Positions 1 to 5,942 of a stretch of DNA of 5,942 nt are shown here, one piece after another. This stretch comes from Candidatus Aerophobota bacterium (lineage in GTDB: Bacteria > Aerophobota > Aerophobia > Aerophobales > B3-G15): the NCBI GenBank assembly GCA_003648845.1, contig QMQA01000084.1:1-5942 (forward strand). Reading direction: 5' to 3'. A model generated the notes under the pieces. That model saw only the letters and a program-made list of their open reading frames with translations. It was not told where the DNA came from and did not search any database. The position numbers were made by a program, and so were the translations under genes. Each line of letters starts with the position of its first letter. Positions within the stretch are counted from its first letter, which is position 1.

Positions 1-927
1 GGTCTGAATTATCTTCTCCCGGGTATGAATAAATTCAGAAGAGGACAAAAGATCGGATAGAGCCGAAAGTATGTGTTTTTCCATGGGCAAAAGGTCTTCT
101 TTTCCGGGAGAGATGATTTTAAGAGGAGCAAATTTCATCCAATTCTTACGGTGGTAGAGCAGGTCCTCAACCATGGTGGCAATATTTTTTTTCTCCCCCC
201 AGGGAAAATCTGGATCAGAAGATACATCGTCCAGAATACACTGGAGACAACCCTGAAGCTCATCCCACTTTTTTCCATATAGAATCTCCTGGATAGCTTT
301 TATTCTCTGGATTAAAGGGTGATTTCTCCCAATCTTTTTCTCAAGATTTTTCCGTAGCTTTTTGATATCCTGAATAAAATAGGAGGAGTGGTCTTTTCCC
401 AGTTGCTGGTAAAGCTCAAGGGGTTTTATTCCCCTGTATATTTTTATCAGAGAATTTCTACCCGTCAGGGTGAAGTATAAAGAGGCTATGGCCGGTGCCA
501 GAATCATTACTACAATCGCATAGGGACTTAAAAAATCCCCCACTGCTCTAAATCCAGTATCAATTGTGGAATAAAGCCAGGGGAATCTCCACAGAAGAGT
601 CCAGATAAGGTAGGAGGCAGCAAATGATACCCCAAGGCGTGCCCATGCTTTAAAAATTCTGATGTACTGTCTTTTTTTTACCCTCTCTACAAGGTTCCTT
701 TCATATCGGCAAACTTCCTCTTTTAGCTTCTCTTCGGATATATTGCTGTCAGTGATAAAGATTTTTCTCTCCAGACGTGGAAGGTTATGTTTTGAATCTT
801 TGTAAAAAGGGTAAACCTGGTAGAGTGTGCGCTGGAAGTGATAGTCGTCCCCCACTACACACGATTTTTCCTCTTCCAGAGGATGGGGAAGTTTTATATA
901 TTCAATGGTATAAATCAAATCACTCAT
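1..927 (-). CDS. Unrecognised two-helix membrane protein, C-terminus beyond the window
   Basis: An uninterrupted frame of 309 codons runs from an ATG at 925-927 to the left edge, so the C-terminus is missing. I do not recognise the family. Residues 1-90 look soluble and charged. Two hydrophobic segments follow, at about 97-114 and 135-154, separated by a short aromatic loop, which fits a helical hairpin in the membrane. Residues 155-309 are soluble, mostly helical and Lys/Glu-rich, with two Cys close together (C227, C230). No signal peptide is evident. The start overlaps the stop of the upstream peptidase gene by 8 nt (ATGAGTGA) and is preceded by a GGGGGAG ribosome binding site, so this start is well supported. 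The location next to an M14-like hydrolase suggests a membrane partner, which is inference. Confidence is high that this is a real gene and low on function. Confidence 0.85.
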   Translation of the reverse strand, partial: MSDLIYTIEYIKLPHPLEEEKSCVVGDDYHFQRTLYQVYPFYKDSKHNLPRLERKIFITDSNISEEKLKEEVCRYERNLVERVKKRQYIRIFKAWARLGVSFAASYLIWTLLWRFPWLYSTIDTGFRAVGDFLSPYAIVVMILAPAIASLYFTLTGRNSLIKIYRGIKPLELYQQLGKDHSSYFIQDIKKLRKNLEKKIGRNHPLIQRIKAIQEILYGKKWDELQGCLQCILDDVSSDPDFPWGEKKNIATMVEDLLYHRKNWMKFAPLKIISPGKEDLLPMEKHILSALSDLLSSSEFIHTREKIIQT

Positions 928-2146
928 AATACTCCCCCAGCACCTCACATCTTAAAGTTCCGTCAATAAAAGCTGCTCCCTGCAGTATTCTCTCACTCTC
1001 TGACTGGGAAAAAGTCTCTATAGTTTGCCCTACGGTACCACTCATTTTTTCGTAATAATCAGGGGCAAGGACTATACCTGCTTTAACATAAAGAGGTCCG
1101 GTGATGAGCAAACTCTCAGCTATAGTTATCTCTGACTTGGGGCCTGGAACAGGAAATTCTCTTTCCACCCGGAAAAATTTGTCTTCAAAAGTTCTTATCC
1201 CCAACCTCCTTATATAATTTCTGATAGATTTTGCTTTTTCAAAAGCAGGATGGTGCTCTAAGTACTCTTCGGTGTACTTAAGTTCGGCAAGAGGGTTAAA
1301 TTTCCTGAGTGTTTTTTCTATCTTTTCTCCCCTGGTCAGGGCATAGCGCAAAGAAAAGATGATCTCCCGGACCTCTTCTGGAAAATAATGGTGGAGAAGA
1401 ATCATCACTCCTGCATTTCCGTAAAAAAGGTGCGAACCAAACATTACCGTCTCATGCAGGGAGTTGTAAAGCGTGGGAGGCCCAAAATTTTCCATAAGGT
1501 GATGTTCAATAGACCTTACCCTCCTGCTTTTGGCCTCCTCTAAGCTTCTCCCGAATACGGCATTTGTATCACTCCATCCAAATAGGTTCCTTATATGATA
1601 CATATTTACCACTACGGGATTTCTTGTTTCATCCCCTCTCATATTTACATAGGCTCTTGTCTTTTTTTGCCATCCTAAAGGATCAGCTGCAGGTAGGATA
1701 CAGATATGAGACTCTTCAAGAATTTTCTCTCTTAAAGGACCTTCTTTGCACAGAGATAAAGCAACCAGTGCACAGGTTACAGAATGGATTCTTTCTCCTC
1801 CATGGCAGGTTCCCTCTATCACGATTTTACTGGATGCTGAAGGATTGCCCAGCTCCAGAGTATATATTCTGTATCCCAGAGGGTCGGTTTTGAAATCCTG
1901 GCCGGGATTATCAAAATCTTTAACAGGGACAATTTGTACGGGGAGGCGATTTTTTTGCACTACATCTGCCAGTCTATCAATAAATTCCGGATAGGGAATC
2001 TCTCTCAGACTGCTAATTTCAACCTGGTTTATTAAGCTATAATCTATCACTCCGCTATCGTAGGCGGAAAGATTGATGTTAAAGCGGTTTATTATTTTGT
2101 CTATTTTTTCATCCAGTTTTTTTATAAGCCAATTTTTAAATTTCAT
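920..2146 (-). CDS. M14-family-like zinc metallopeptidase/amidase (carboxypeptidase-type fold)
   Basis: This 408-aa protein is probably a cytoplasmic zinc-dependent hydrolase of the M14 carboxypeptidase/deacylase type. Visible candidate residues are the HxxE zinc pair (H115, E118, in GTCHGGER), a third ligand H231 in SLHET, and a catalytic Glu at E377 in the motif TIETFSQ followed by an Arg. Between them, ADPLGW (154-159), TR (163-164) and N168-R170 to R175 resemble the family's NPDG and substrate-Arg region. The 115 to 231 spacing is normal for M14. The stretch between H231 and E377 is about twice that in carboxypeptidase A and contains a charged helical insert (about 255-330). There is no signal peptide; the N-terminus is Lys-rich. 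The start overlaps the preceding stop by 11 nt with only a weak ribosome binding site, suggesting translational coupling. Family assignment is fairly sure. Substrate is unknown, and an amidase or deacylase of the AstE/aspartoacylase type is possible. Confidence 0.8.
   Translation of the reverse strand: MKFKNWLIKKLDEKIDKIINRFNINLSAYDSGVIDYSLINQVEISSLREIPYPEFIDRLADVVQKNRLPVQIVPVKDFDNPGQDFKTDPLGYRIYTLELGNPSASSKIVIEGTCHGGERIHSVTCALVALSLCKEGPLREKILEESHICILPAADPLGWQKKTRAYVNMRGDETRNPVVVNMYHIRNLFGWSDTNAVFGRSLEEAKSRRVRSIEHHLMENFGPPTLYNSLHETVMFGSHLFYGNAGVMILLHHYFPEEVREIIFSLRYALTRGEKIEKTLRKFNPLAELKYTEEYLEHHPAFEKAKSIRNYIRRLGIRTFEDKFFRVEREFPVPGPKSEITIAESLLITGPLYVKAGIVLAPDYYEKMSGTVGQTIETFSQSESERILQGAAFIDGTLRCEVLGEYYE
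932..938 (-). promoter_or_regulatory. Ribosome binding site of the left-edge membrane protein gene
   Basis: GGGGGAG on the minus strand lies 4 nt upstream of the ATG at 925-927, inside the end of the peptidase gene. It is the strongest Shine-Dalgarno match in the left cluster. It supports this ATG even though the gene overlaps its neighbour. Confidence 0.7.
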
Positions 2147-2933
2147 CTTTAATCTTTTCCGGCCATAAAGTAAAAGGGATGGGTGGTTTTTTGTAGATAT
2201 CCCATTCTGTATATTCGGTAGCCTGGGTAGCTACCCAGTAAAAGTCCTTTAAAAATCCCAGACCTAATCTATCGCAAAGTTTTGAAGCTGTGTTAAATCC
2301 TTCTCCATACCTGTTTTTTCTTACTATATTATTTAAAGCTTTCAGGGCGATGTTTTCCTTCTGTGTAAGGGTAATGTTGGTAAAAGCATATCTCATTCCC
2401 TCCTCTATTTCCTTATACCAGGAGAAAATTTTCTCTTTTGTTTGATTGAGAAAGTAAGGATCAACAAGAAGCATCTGCCAGACCATAGGCTGGTATCCCT
2501 TAACCACTCTCATTATAAAGACCAGGGGGAATAGCCTGTGAATAATACCGTAAAACCCGCCATATCTGTACCTTCCATGATAAAAGAAAAGGTCACGATA
2601 TAAAAAATATTGATTAGTGATAGCTTCATCCTGGAACAAAGTATCCCGAAAGGCACAAAGGAGGGTTTTCTCCAGTTGAAAAGGAATCTCTCTCTGAGGT
2701 GCAATTTTAAGGCTTCCTCCCTCTTCTACTACCTTGAGATAGGGAGAGTTTTTTCCCAACTCATACAGGGAGTTATCCACCCTTTCCACGTTAAGTATAA
2801 TATCAAGCGTTTCTCTCCTTCTGAAAATTTTCTGATTTCTAACCAGTCTGTCGGTAAAGAAAAGGGGGTCGACAGGGACAACCAGCGTATAACCATCTTT
2901 CTGCCATACCTGGTAAATATCTATCTTAGCCAT
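2136..2933 (-). CDS. Unrecognised 265-aa aromatic-rich protein
   Basis: I do not recognise this family. I chose the ATG at 2931-2933, giving 265 aa and the N-terminus MAKIDIYQVW. It has a GGAG site 7 nt upstream and overlaps the previous stop by 8 nt (ATGGCTAA). A longer in-frame start at 2987 adds only 18 unconvincing residues. Residues 1-90 are predicted β-rich, with alternating hydrophobic positions. Residues 105-140 are strikingly aromatic, with many Tyr and Phe and several His and Arg, and end in a short hydrophobic stretch (about 128-144) that is too charged at its ends for a confident membrane helix. The C-terminal half is mainly helical. No catalytic motif or signal peptide is seen. 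It shares a YELGK pentapeptide (57-61) with the 274-aa protein upstream. It sits between a putative membrane protein and the M14-like hydrolase, so a role in the same complex is plausible but unproven. Confidence 0.85.
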   Translation of the reverse strand: MAKIDIYQVWQKDGYTLVVPVDPLFFTDRLVRNQKIFRRRETLDIILNVERVDNSLYELGKNSPYLKVVEEGGSLKIAPQREIPFQLEKTLLCAFRDTLFQDEAITNQYFLYRDLFFYHGRYRYGGFYGIIHRLFPLVFIMRVVKGYQPMVWQMLLVDPYFLNQTKEKIFSWYKEIEEGMRYAFTNITLTQKENIALKALNNIVRKNRYGEGFNTASKLCDRLGLGFLKDFYWVATQATEYTEWDIYKKPPIPFTLWPEKIKDEI

Positions 2934-3750
2934 CCTCACTCTCCAGGCAGAAGGAAAGATCATAATCAAGATCTCTAACGGGAACAATAATTCTGGGTGT
3001 TGGTACCTTGGGGATGAGAACCATATCTCCCAGGAAAAACCGAACCACTTTCTGAGGCAGGGTATGAGCTACCATTTTAACCAGGAAACTATCCTCAAGT
3101 TCGCTTAAGATAATTTCCCTGTAAGCTTTCTCAATTTTTTCAAATGCTGGATTTTTCATCTTTTGCAGTTTGCAGTAATCTCTCATTTTCCGACAGATGT
3201 CAAGATACCTTCCTTTTAAACTCTTAAAGTACCTGTAAACCTCATCAACGGCTGATTGTTTAAGGGCATCTTTCCCAAAGGTTACCTCTCTTATATGGTA
3301 ATTTGGAAGTTTTCCTGCCTGCAGGTTTTTCCACCAGTTATCTATTCCTACTAAGGCATGAAAGGGTTGCCTGAACCAGATAAACCACCATCCATAGGCT
3401 GCAACAAGGGCGATTATATAAGCAATGAGAGTTCCGGTAAACATTTTTCTATAGCTTTTTCCTATAAGTTCTGCCCAGTCTAAATTATAGGTGTATTTAT
3501 CCAGTATTTTTTCGGTTTCTATTCCTATTTTCTCCAGTTCCCCTGCAGATAGGTTAAACTTTACCCTTGGAGAATACAGGTTAATACGCAAATTATAAAA
3601 GTGGTTCCTTGGAATCCTCTTCCCCAGCTCATAGGGGTTCAATTCGATATATGCTATCCAGGCCCCGGTATCATGCCAGCTTGAGACAACTGCCGGGATA
3701 ACAAAACCATCTACCTCAATATTGGCTATTTTCTGACTCCAGATAGCCAT
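2926..3750 (-). CDS. Unrecognised 274-aa protein with one central membrane segment
   Basis: I do not recognise this family. With the ATG at 3748-3750 the protein has 274 residues. Residues 1-70 look β-rich, and 70-104 are helical and charged. One strong hydrophobic, Trp/Tyr-rich segment (about 105-127) is long enough to cross the membrane. The region 155-225 is Lys/Glu-rich and helical. The tail (about 240-265) returns to β-like sequence with several Pro. No signal peptide or enzymatic motif is evident. The start lies inside the 3' end of the dehydrogenase gene (35-nt overlap), with GAGAAG 4 nt upstream. A TTG at 3768 would add six residues (MTVRRK) and has a poorer upstream site, but it cannot be excluded. 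The stop overlaps the next start by 8 nt. Its layout (β-rich N-terminus, helix, membrane segment, helical C-terminus) resembles that of the protein at the left edge. Confidence 0.82.
   Translation of the reverse strand: MAIWSQKIANIEVDGFVIPAVVSSWHDTGAWIAYIELNPYELGKRIPRNHFYNLRINLYSPRVKFNLSAGELEKIGIETEKILDKYTYNLDWAELIGKSYRKMFTGTLIAYIIALVAAYGWWFIWFRQPFHALVGIDNWWKNLQAGKLPNYHIREVTFGKDALKQSAVDEVYRYFKSLKGRYLDICRKMRDYCKLQKMKNPAFEKIEKAYREIILSELEDSFLVKMVAHTLPQKVVRFFLGDMVLIPKVPTPRIIVPVRDLDYDLSFCLESEDG
2941..2944 (-). promoter_or_regulatory. Ribosome binding site deciding the 265-aa protein start
   Basis: GGAG on the minus strand lies 7 nt upstream of the ATG at 2931-2933, within the last codons of the preceding gene. 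It favours this start over the longer in-frame start at 2987. Confidence 0.6.
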
Positions 3751-5158
3751 TTTTCTTCTCACAGTCAAATATTTTTCCCGGATTCAGAATATTGTTAGGG
3801 TCAAAAGCTATTTTTGTTTTTTTCATTAGTTCAAATTCGGCCTTATTTATGACCAGAGGTAGATATTTTTTCTTTGTCAGTCCAATGCCATGCTCTCCGG
3901 ATATTTTCCCACCACAGAATATAGCCATTCTGAGGAGTCTGTCCAGAACTTTTTCCACTTTTTGTTCCCATTCTTTTTCACCCGGGGATGTTTTTATAAA
4001 ATTGTAATGTAGATTTCCATCCCCTAAGTGTCCATATATTGCTGTTTTTATGTTGCAGTTCCTGTATACCTTTTTGCTTTTTTCCATGAATTCTATTATT
4101 CTGCTACGGGGAACGACCATATCCTCTTCTACCATCATTGAGCCCGAGTGGACCAGAGCATCTCTCACAGATTGTCTGAATTTCCATAGTTTATCCTGGT
4201 CCTGGCGATCCCCGGCTACAAGAACATCCTGTATACCCTCTTCTGTGAAAATCTTGTCCAGAATTTCCATATCCCTGTTAACCTCTTCCTCCCTTCCATC
4301 TACTCCTATTATAATGTAATGAGAGCAGTCAGGTAGGGAAGGTGCCTCTTGAACGTAATCTCTGGTTATTCTTACTGCTGCCTCATCAATATACTCAATG
4401 CTGGCAGGAATTATTTTTCTTTTCCATATTTTGTGAAGAATGTTTTCAATTGAGGATAATTTATTTAAACCTGCTATAAGGTCAATTCTCACCTCCGGTA
4501 AAGGGATAACCTTTAAAGTTATCTCAGTAATTGCAGCCAAAGTTCCTTCAGAACCGACAAGAAGTTGAATTAGCCTGTAATCTGTAACATTTTTTACCAG
4601 CTTTCCTCCTGACTTAATCACTTCTCCTGAAGGAAGAGCTGCCTCCAGCCCGCTTACGTACTCTTTTGTTCCTCCATATTTTACTGCATTAGCCCCGGAT
4701 GATGCCTCAGCAACATTCCCCCCAATGGTGCAACTGTCCAGGCTGGCAGGATTTACCGGATAAAAAAGTCCCTCCCTTGCAAGCTCTCTCTGAAGAGTGC
4801 CATTGATAACACCTGGCTCAAGTACCACCATGTAGTTTTTTGCATCTATGTCTTTTATTCTGTCCATTTTTTCAAAGCTAACAACAATTCCTCCTTTTAG
4901 AGGAACTGCTCCTCCAGTGAGCCCCGTTCCTCCTCCTCGAGGTGTTATGGGGATTTTTTCTTTATTACAAAACTCAAGGAGCTGTGCAACCTGAGTGTGA
5001 TTTTTAACTCTGACTACAAGCTCCGGAGGAAAATTCAATCCAGGTGTTTCATCATGGCAGTAAGGCTCAATATCCTCTGGATGCATTAAAATATTTTTTC
5101 TGTCTACTATTTCCTCTATTTTCTTTATTAGTTTTGGGGTTATTTTCTGGTAATCCAT
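3716..5158 (-). CDS. glcD: FAD-linked 2-hydroxyacid dehydrogenase, GlcD / D-lactate dehydrogenase type
   Basis: This 480-aa flavoenzyme should oxidise a 2-hydroxyacid such as D-lactate or glycolate to the 2-oxoacid and pass electrons to an unidentified acceptor. The N-terminal FAD-binding domain of the VAO/PCMH type (about 40-220) shows PRGGGTGLTGG (73-83), a second FAD loop NPASLDSCTIGGN (136-148) and GSEGTLAAITEITLK (202-216). The C-terminal FAD-oxidase domain shows GHLGDGNLH (376-384), whose His residues bind metal in relatives, GEHGIG (421-426), and FDPNNILNPGKIF (452-464). Length is typical of GlcD, apart from a roughly 15-residue tail after the last motif that coincides with the overlap with the next gene. 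The ATG has GGAGAAG 5 nt upstream. No GlcE, GlcF, LutA/B-type iron-sulphur or EtfAB partner is in view, so the exact substrate and acceptor stay open. The symbol is a family-level label. Confidence 0.9.
   Translation of the reverse strand: MDYQKITPKLIKKIEEIVDRKNILMHPEDIEPYCHDETPGLNFPPELVVRVKNHTQVAQLLEFCNKEKIPITPRGGGTGLTGGAVPLKGGIVVSFEKMDRIKDIDAKNYMVVLEPGVINGTLQRELAREGLFYPVNPASLDSCTIGGNVAEASSGANAVKYGGTKEYVSGLEAALPSGEVIKSGGKLVKNVTDYRLIQLLVGSEGTLAAITEITLKVIPLPEVRIDLIAGLNKLSSIENILHKIWKRKIIPASIEYIDEAAVRITRDYVQEAPSLPDCSHYIIIGVDGREEEVNRDMEILDKIFTEEGIQDVLVAGDRQDQDKLWKFRQSVRDALVHSGSMMVEEDMVVPRSRIIEFMEKSKKVYRNCNIKTAIYGHLGDGNLHYNFIKTSPGEKEWEQKVEKVLDRLLRMAIFCGGKISGEHGIGLTKKKYLPLVINKAEFELMKKTKIAFDPNNILNPGKIFDCEKKNGYLESENSQY
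3755..3760 (-). promoter_or_regulatory. Probable ribosome binding site of the 274-aa protein gene
   Basis: GAGAAG on the minus strand lies 4 nt before the ATG at 3748-3750, inside the dehydrogenase coding sequence. It tips the start choice towards this ATG rather than the TTG at 3768, whose upstream sequence is only GGGAAA-like. Confidence 0.45.
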
Positions 5159-5163
5159 TTTAA

Positions 5164-5170
5164 CTTCTCC
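5164..5170 (-). promoter_or_regulatory. Ribosome binding site of the FAD-linked dehydrogenase
   Basis: GGAGAAG on the minus strand sits 5 nt upstream of the ATG at 5156-5158, in the 23-nt gap after the transporter stop. It fixes the start. The gap holds no room for a promoter or terminator, supporting co-transcription. Confidence 0.7.
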
Positions 5171-5172
5171 GG

Positions 5173-5207
5173 ATGTTGATTTTATCCTCCCGGCAAGGGA
5201 TCAACAT
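5173..5207. repeat. 8-bp perfect inverted repeat at the transporter/dehydrogenase junction
   Basis: ATGTTGAT at 5173-5180 is the exact reverse complement of ATCAACAT at 5200-5207, with a 19-nt spacer that contains the transporter stop codon. A transcript could form a weak AT-rich stem here, just upstream of the dehydrogenase ribosome binding site. It lacks the GC-rich stem and T-run of an intrinsic terminator. It may be chance. Confidence 0.35.
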
Positions 5208-5942
5208 GAACCAGGACCTCCTTTACCTGCTTTATGTTTTCCATTATTTTTCTTTCAACTTCATCGGCGATAAAATGAGCCTCATCAACTTTCATATCTC
5301 CGGCAACTTCTATATGGAGTTCCACCATAATAGATGAGCCTATATATCTTGCTCTGATCCTGTGTACCCCCGATACTCCATTGGTAAGAGAGGCTATTTC
5401 TCTTATTTTTCCTGTAAGCTCTTTACCAGCGGAAGACTCCACCAGTTCGCTGAATGTGCTACCTGTTATTTTTATCCCGACTTTTATGATGAAAAAAGCA
5501 AGGAAAGTTGCGGCAAGAGGGTCAAATAATCTGAATCCTATCATACTTCCTGTTATTCCAACCAGAGTTACAAGAGAGGATAAAGCATCTGATCTGTGAT
5601 GCCAGGCATTGGCAATAATCAGTCTGCTATTGATTTTTTTACCTACACAAAAAGTGTACCGGTAAAGGGCCTCTTTACCTGCAAGAGATAATAGGGCAGC
5701 AAGCAGGGCTAAAACAGTGGGTGAGGTGGAAGGAGGATAAAAAATAGCCTTTATGCCATCATATCCTATTTTTACGCCTATTCCCGCAAGAGCCATCCCT
5801 AAAATTGAGCTTATCAGGGTCTCTATTTTTTCATGTCCATAAGGATGATTTTCATCGCTGGCCTTTGTGCTGTACTTCAGTCCCAGTAATACGACAATGT
5901 CTGTGGCAAGGACAGAAAGAGAATGTAGGGCATCAGCTATTA
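5182..5942 (-). CDS. Cation diffusion facilitator (CDF) divalent-metal transporter, N-terminus beyond the window
   Basis: The open frame continues to the right edge, giving at least 252 residues; the in-frame ATG at 5794-5796 is internal. CDF proteins export Zn, Fe, Mn or similar ions across the cytoplasmic membrane, usually by proton exchange. TM1 is missing. The visible part starts in TM2 (IADALHSLS), followed by the family loop DENHPYGHEKIETL, TM3, TM4, TM5 with the HHRSD metal motif, TM6, and a cytoplasmic domain of about 80 residues with VSGVHRIR, LHIEV, AHFIADEVE and HVDP, where relatives bind regulatory metal. An ungapped match to my recollection of E. coli FieF (YiiP) places His6 at D45 and Val10 (codon 5911-5913) at D49, so one site-A Asp is absent. 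Another Asp lies one turn further on (Asp14). TM5 keeps its H and D. Metal specificity cannot be told from this. Confidence 0.92.
   Translation of the reverse strand, partial: IADALHSLSVLATDIVVLLGLKYSTKASDENHPYGHEKIETLISSILGMALAGIGVKIGYDGIKAIFYPPSTSPTVLALLAALLSLAGKEALYRYTFCVGKKINSRLIIANAWHHRSDALSSLVTLVGITGSMIGFRLFDPLAATFLAFFIIKVGIKITGSTFSELVESSAGKELTGKIREIASLTNGVSGVHRIRARYIGSSIMVELHIEVAGDMKVDEAHFIADEVERKIMENIKQVKEVLVHVDPLPGG

Noticed and set aside
73..282. Plus-strand open frame of 69 codons near the left edge
   Set aside because: It lies opposite the long minus-strand gene that runs from 927 to the edge, and has no convincing ribosome binding site or recognisable product.
1564..1994. Two plus-strand open frames opposite the M14-like gene
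   Set aside because: They are antisense to a gene with clear catalytic motifs, overlap one another and show no family resemblance.
2513..2978. A second minus-strand frame and a plus-strand frame over the 265-aa gene
   Set aside because: Both are in other frames of a gene placed firmly by start/stop overlaps on each side, and have no recognisable domains.
2934..2987. Longer start for the 265-aa protein
   Set aside because: The added 18 residues overlap the preceding gene by 62 nt and have no obvious ribosome binding site, whereas the ATG at 2931-2933 has GGAG at good spacing and an 8-nt overlap.
3792..4319. Two plus-strand frames opposite the dehydrogenase
   Set aside because: The minus-strand dehydrogenase motifs GEHGIG and GHLGDGN occupy this DNA. 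The plus-strand products are Ser/Phe-rich, as expected of antisense translation.
5381..5599. Plus-strand frame opposite the CDF transporter
   Set aside because: It is antisense to the conserved TM5 HHRSD region and cytoplasmic domain of the transporter.
5182..5796. Treating the CDF gene as complete from the ATG at 5794-5796
   Set aside because: The frame stays open to the right edge and the upstream codons encode the conserved TM2 and the DENHPYGHEK loop, so that ATG is internal.
1..5942. Promoters, intrinsic terminators, riboswitches, tRNA genes, CRISPR or insertion-sequence ends
   Set aside because: The longest non-coding stretch is 23 nt. I saw no GC-rich hairpin with a T-run, no repeat array, no terminal inverted repeats with a transposase, and no tRNA-like sequence.

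Overview
The window is a densely packed bacterial (or possibly archaeal) segment in which every supported gene lies on the minus strand, so it reads from right to left. By eye it is moderately AT-rich, with frequent ATA, AGA and GGA codons and purine-rich GGAG-type ribosome binding sites. That fits an anaerobic, Clostridia-like or candidate-phylum bacterium, but nothing here fixes the taxon. There is no RNA gene, mobile element, CRISPR array or long non-coding stretch. All six genes are separated by 23 nt or less, or overlap, so they could share one transcript. Both end genes run off the window.

Right side (3716-5942). First is a cation diffusion facilitator (CDF) metal transporter lacking its N-terminus. 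Its second transmembrane helix carries Val where the family's metal-site Asp is expected. After 23 nt comes a complete GlcD-type FAD-linked 2-hydroxyacid dehydrogenase (D-lactate/glycolate type), with no GlcE, GlcF or Etf partner in view.

Left side (1-3750). Four genes are chained by overlaps: 35 nt with the dehydrogenase, then 8, 11 and 8 nt. In reading order they encode an unrecognised 274-aa protein with one membrane segment, an unrecognised aromatic-rich 265-aa protein, a 408-aa M14-like zinc peptidase or amidase with an HxxE...H...E set of candidate active-site residues, and an unrecognised protein of at least 309 aa with two membrane segments. The last is open to the left edge.

The left cluster is the most interesting part. 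A soluble M14-type hydrolase is locked by overlapping stop/start codons to three proteins I cannot assign, two of which look membrane-anchored. The tight coupling suggests they work together, perhaps as a membrane-associated complex that processes or trims a peptide or amide-linked substrate. That function is inference. The transporter and dehydrogenase look like ordinary metabolic genes and may only share the transcript.
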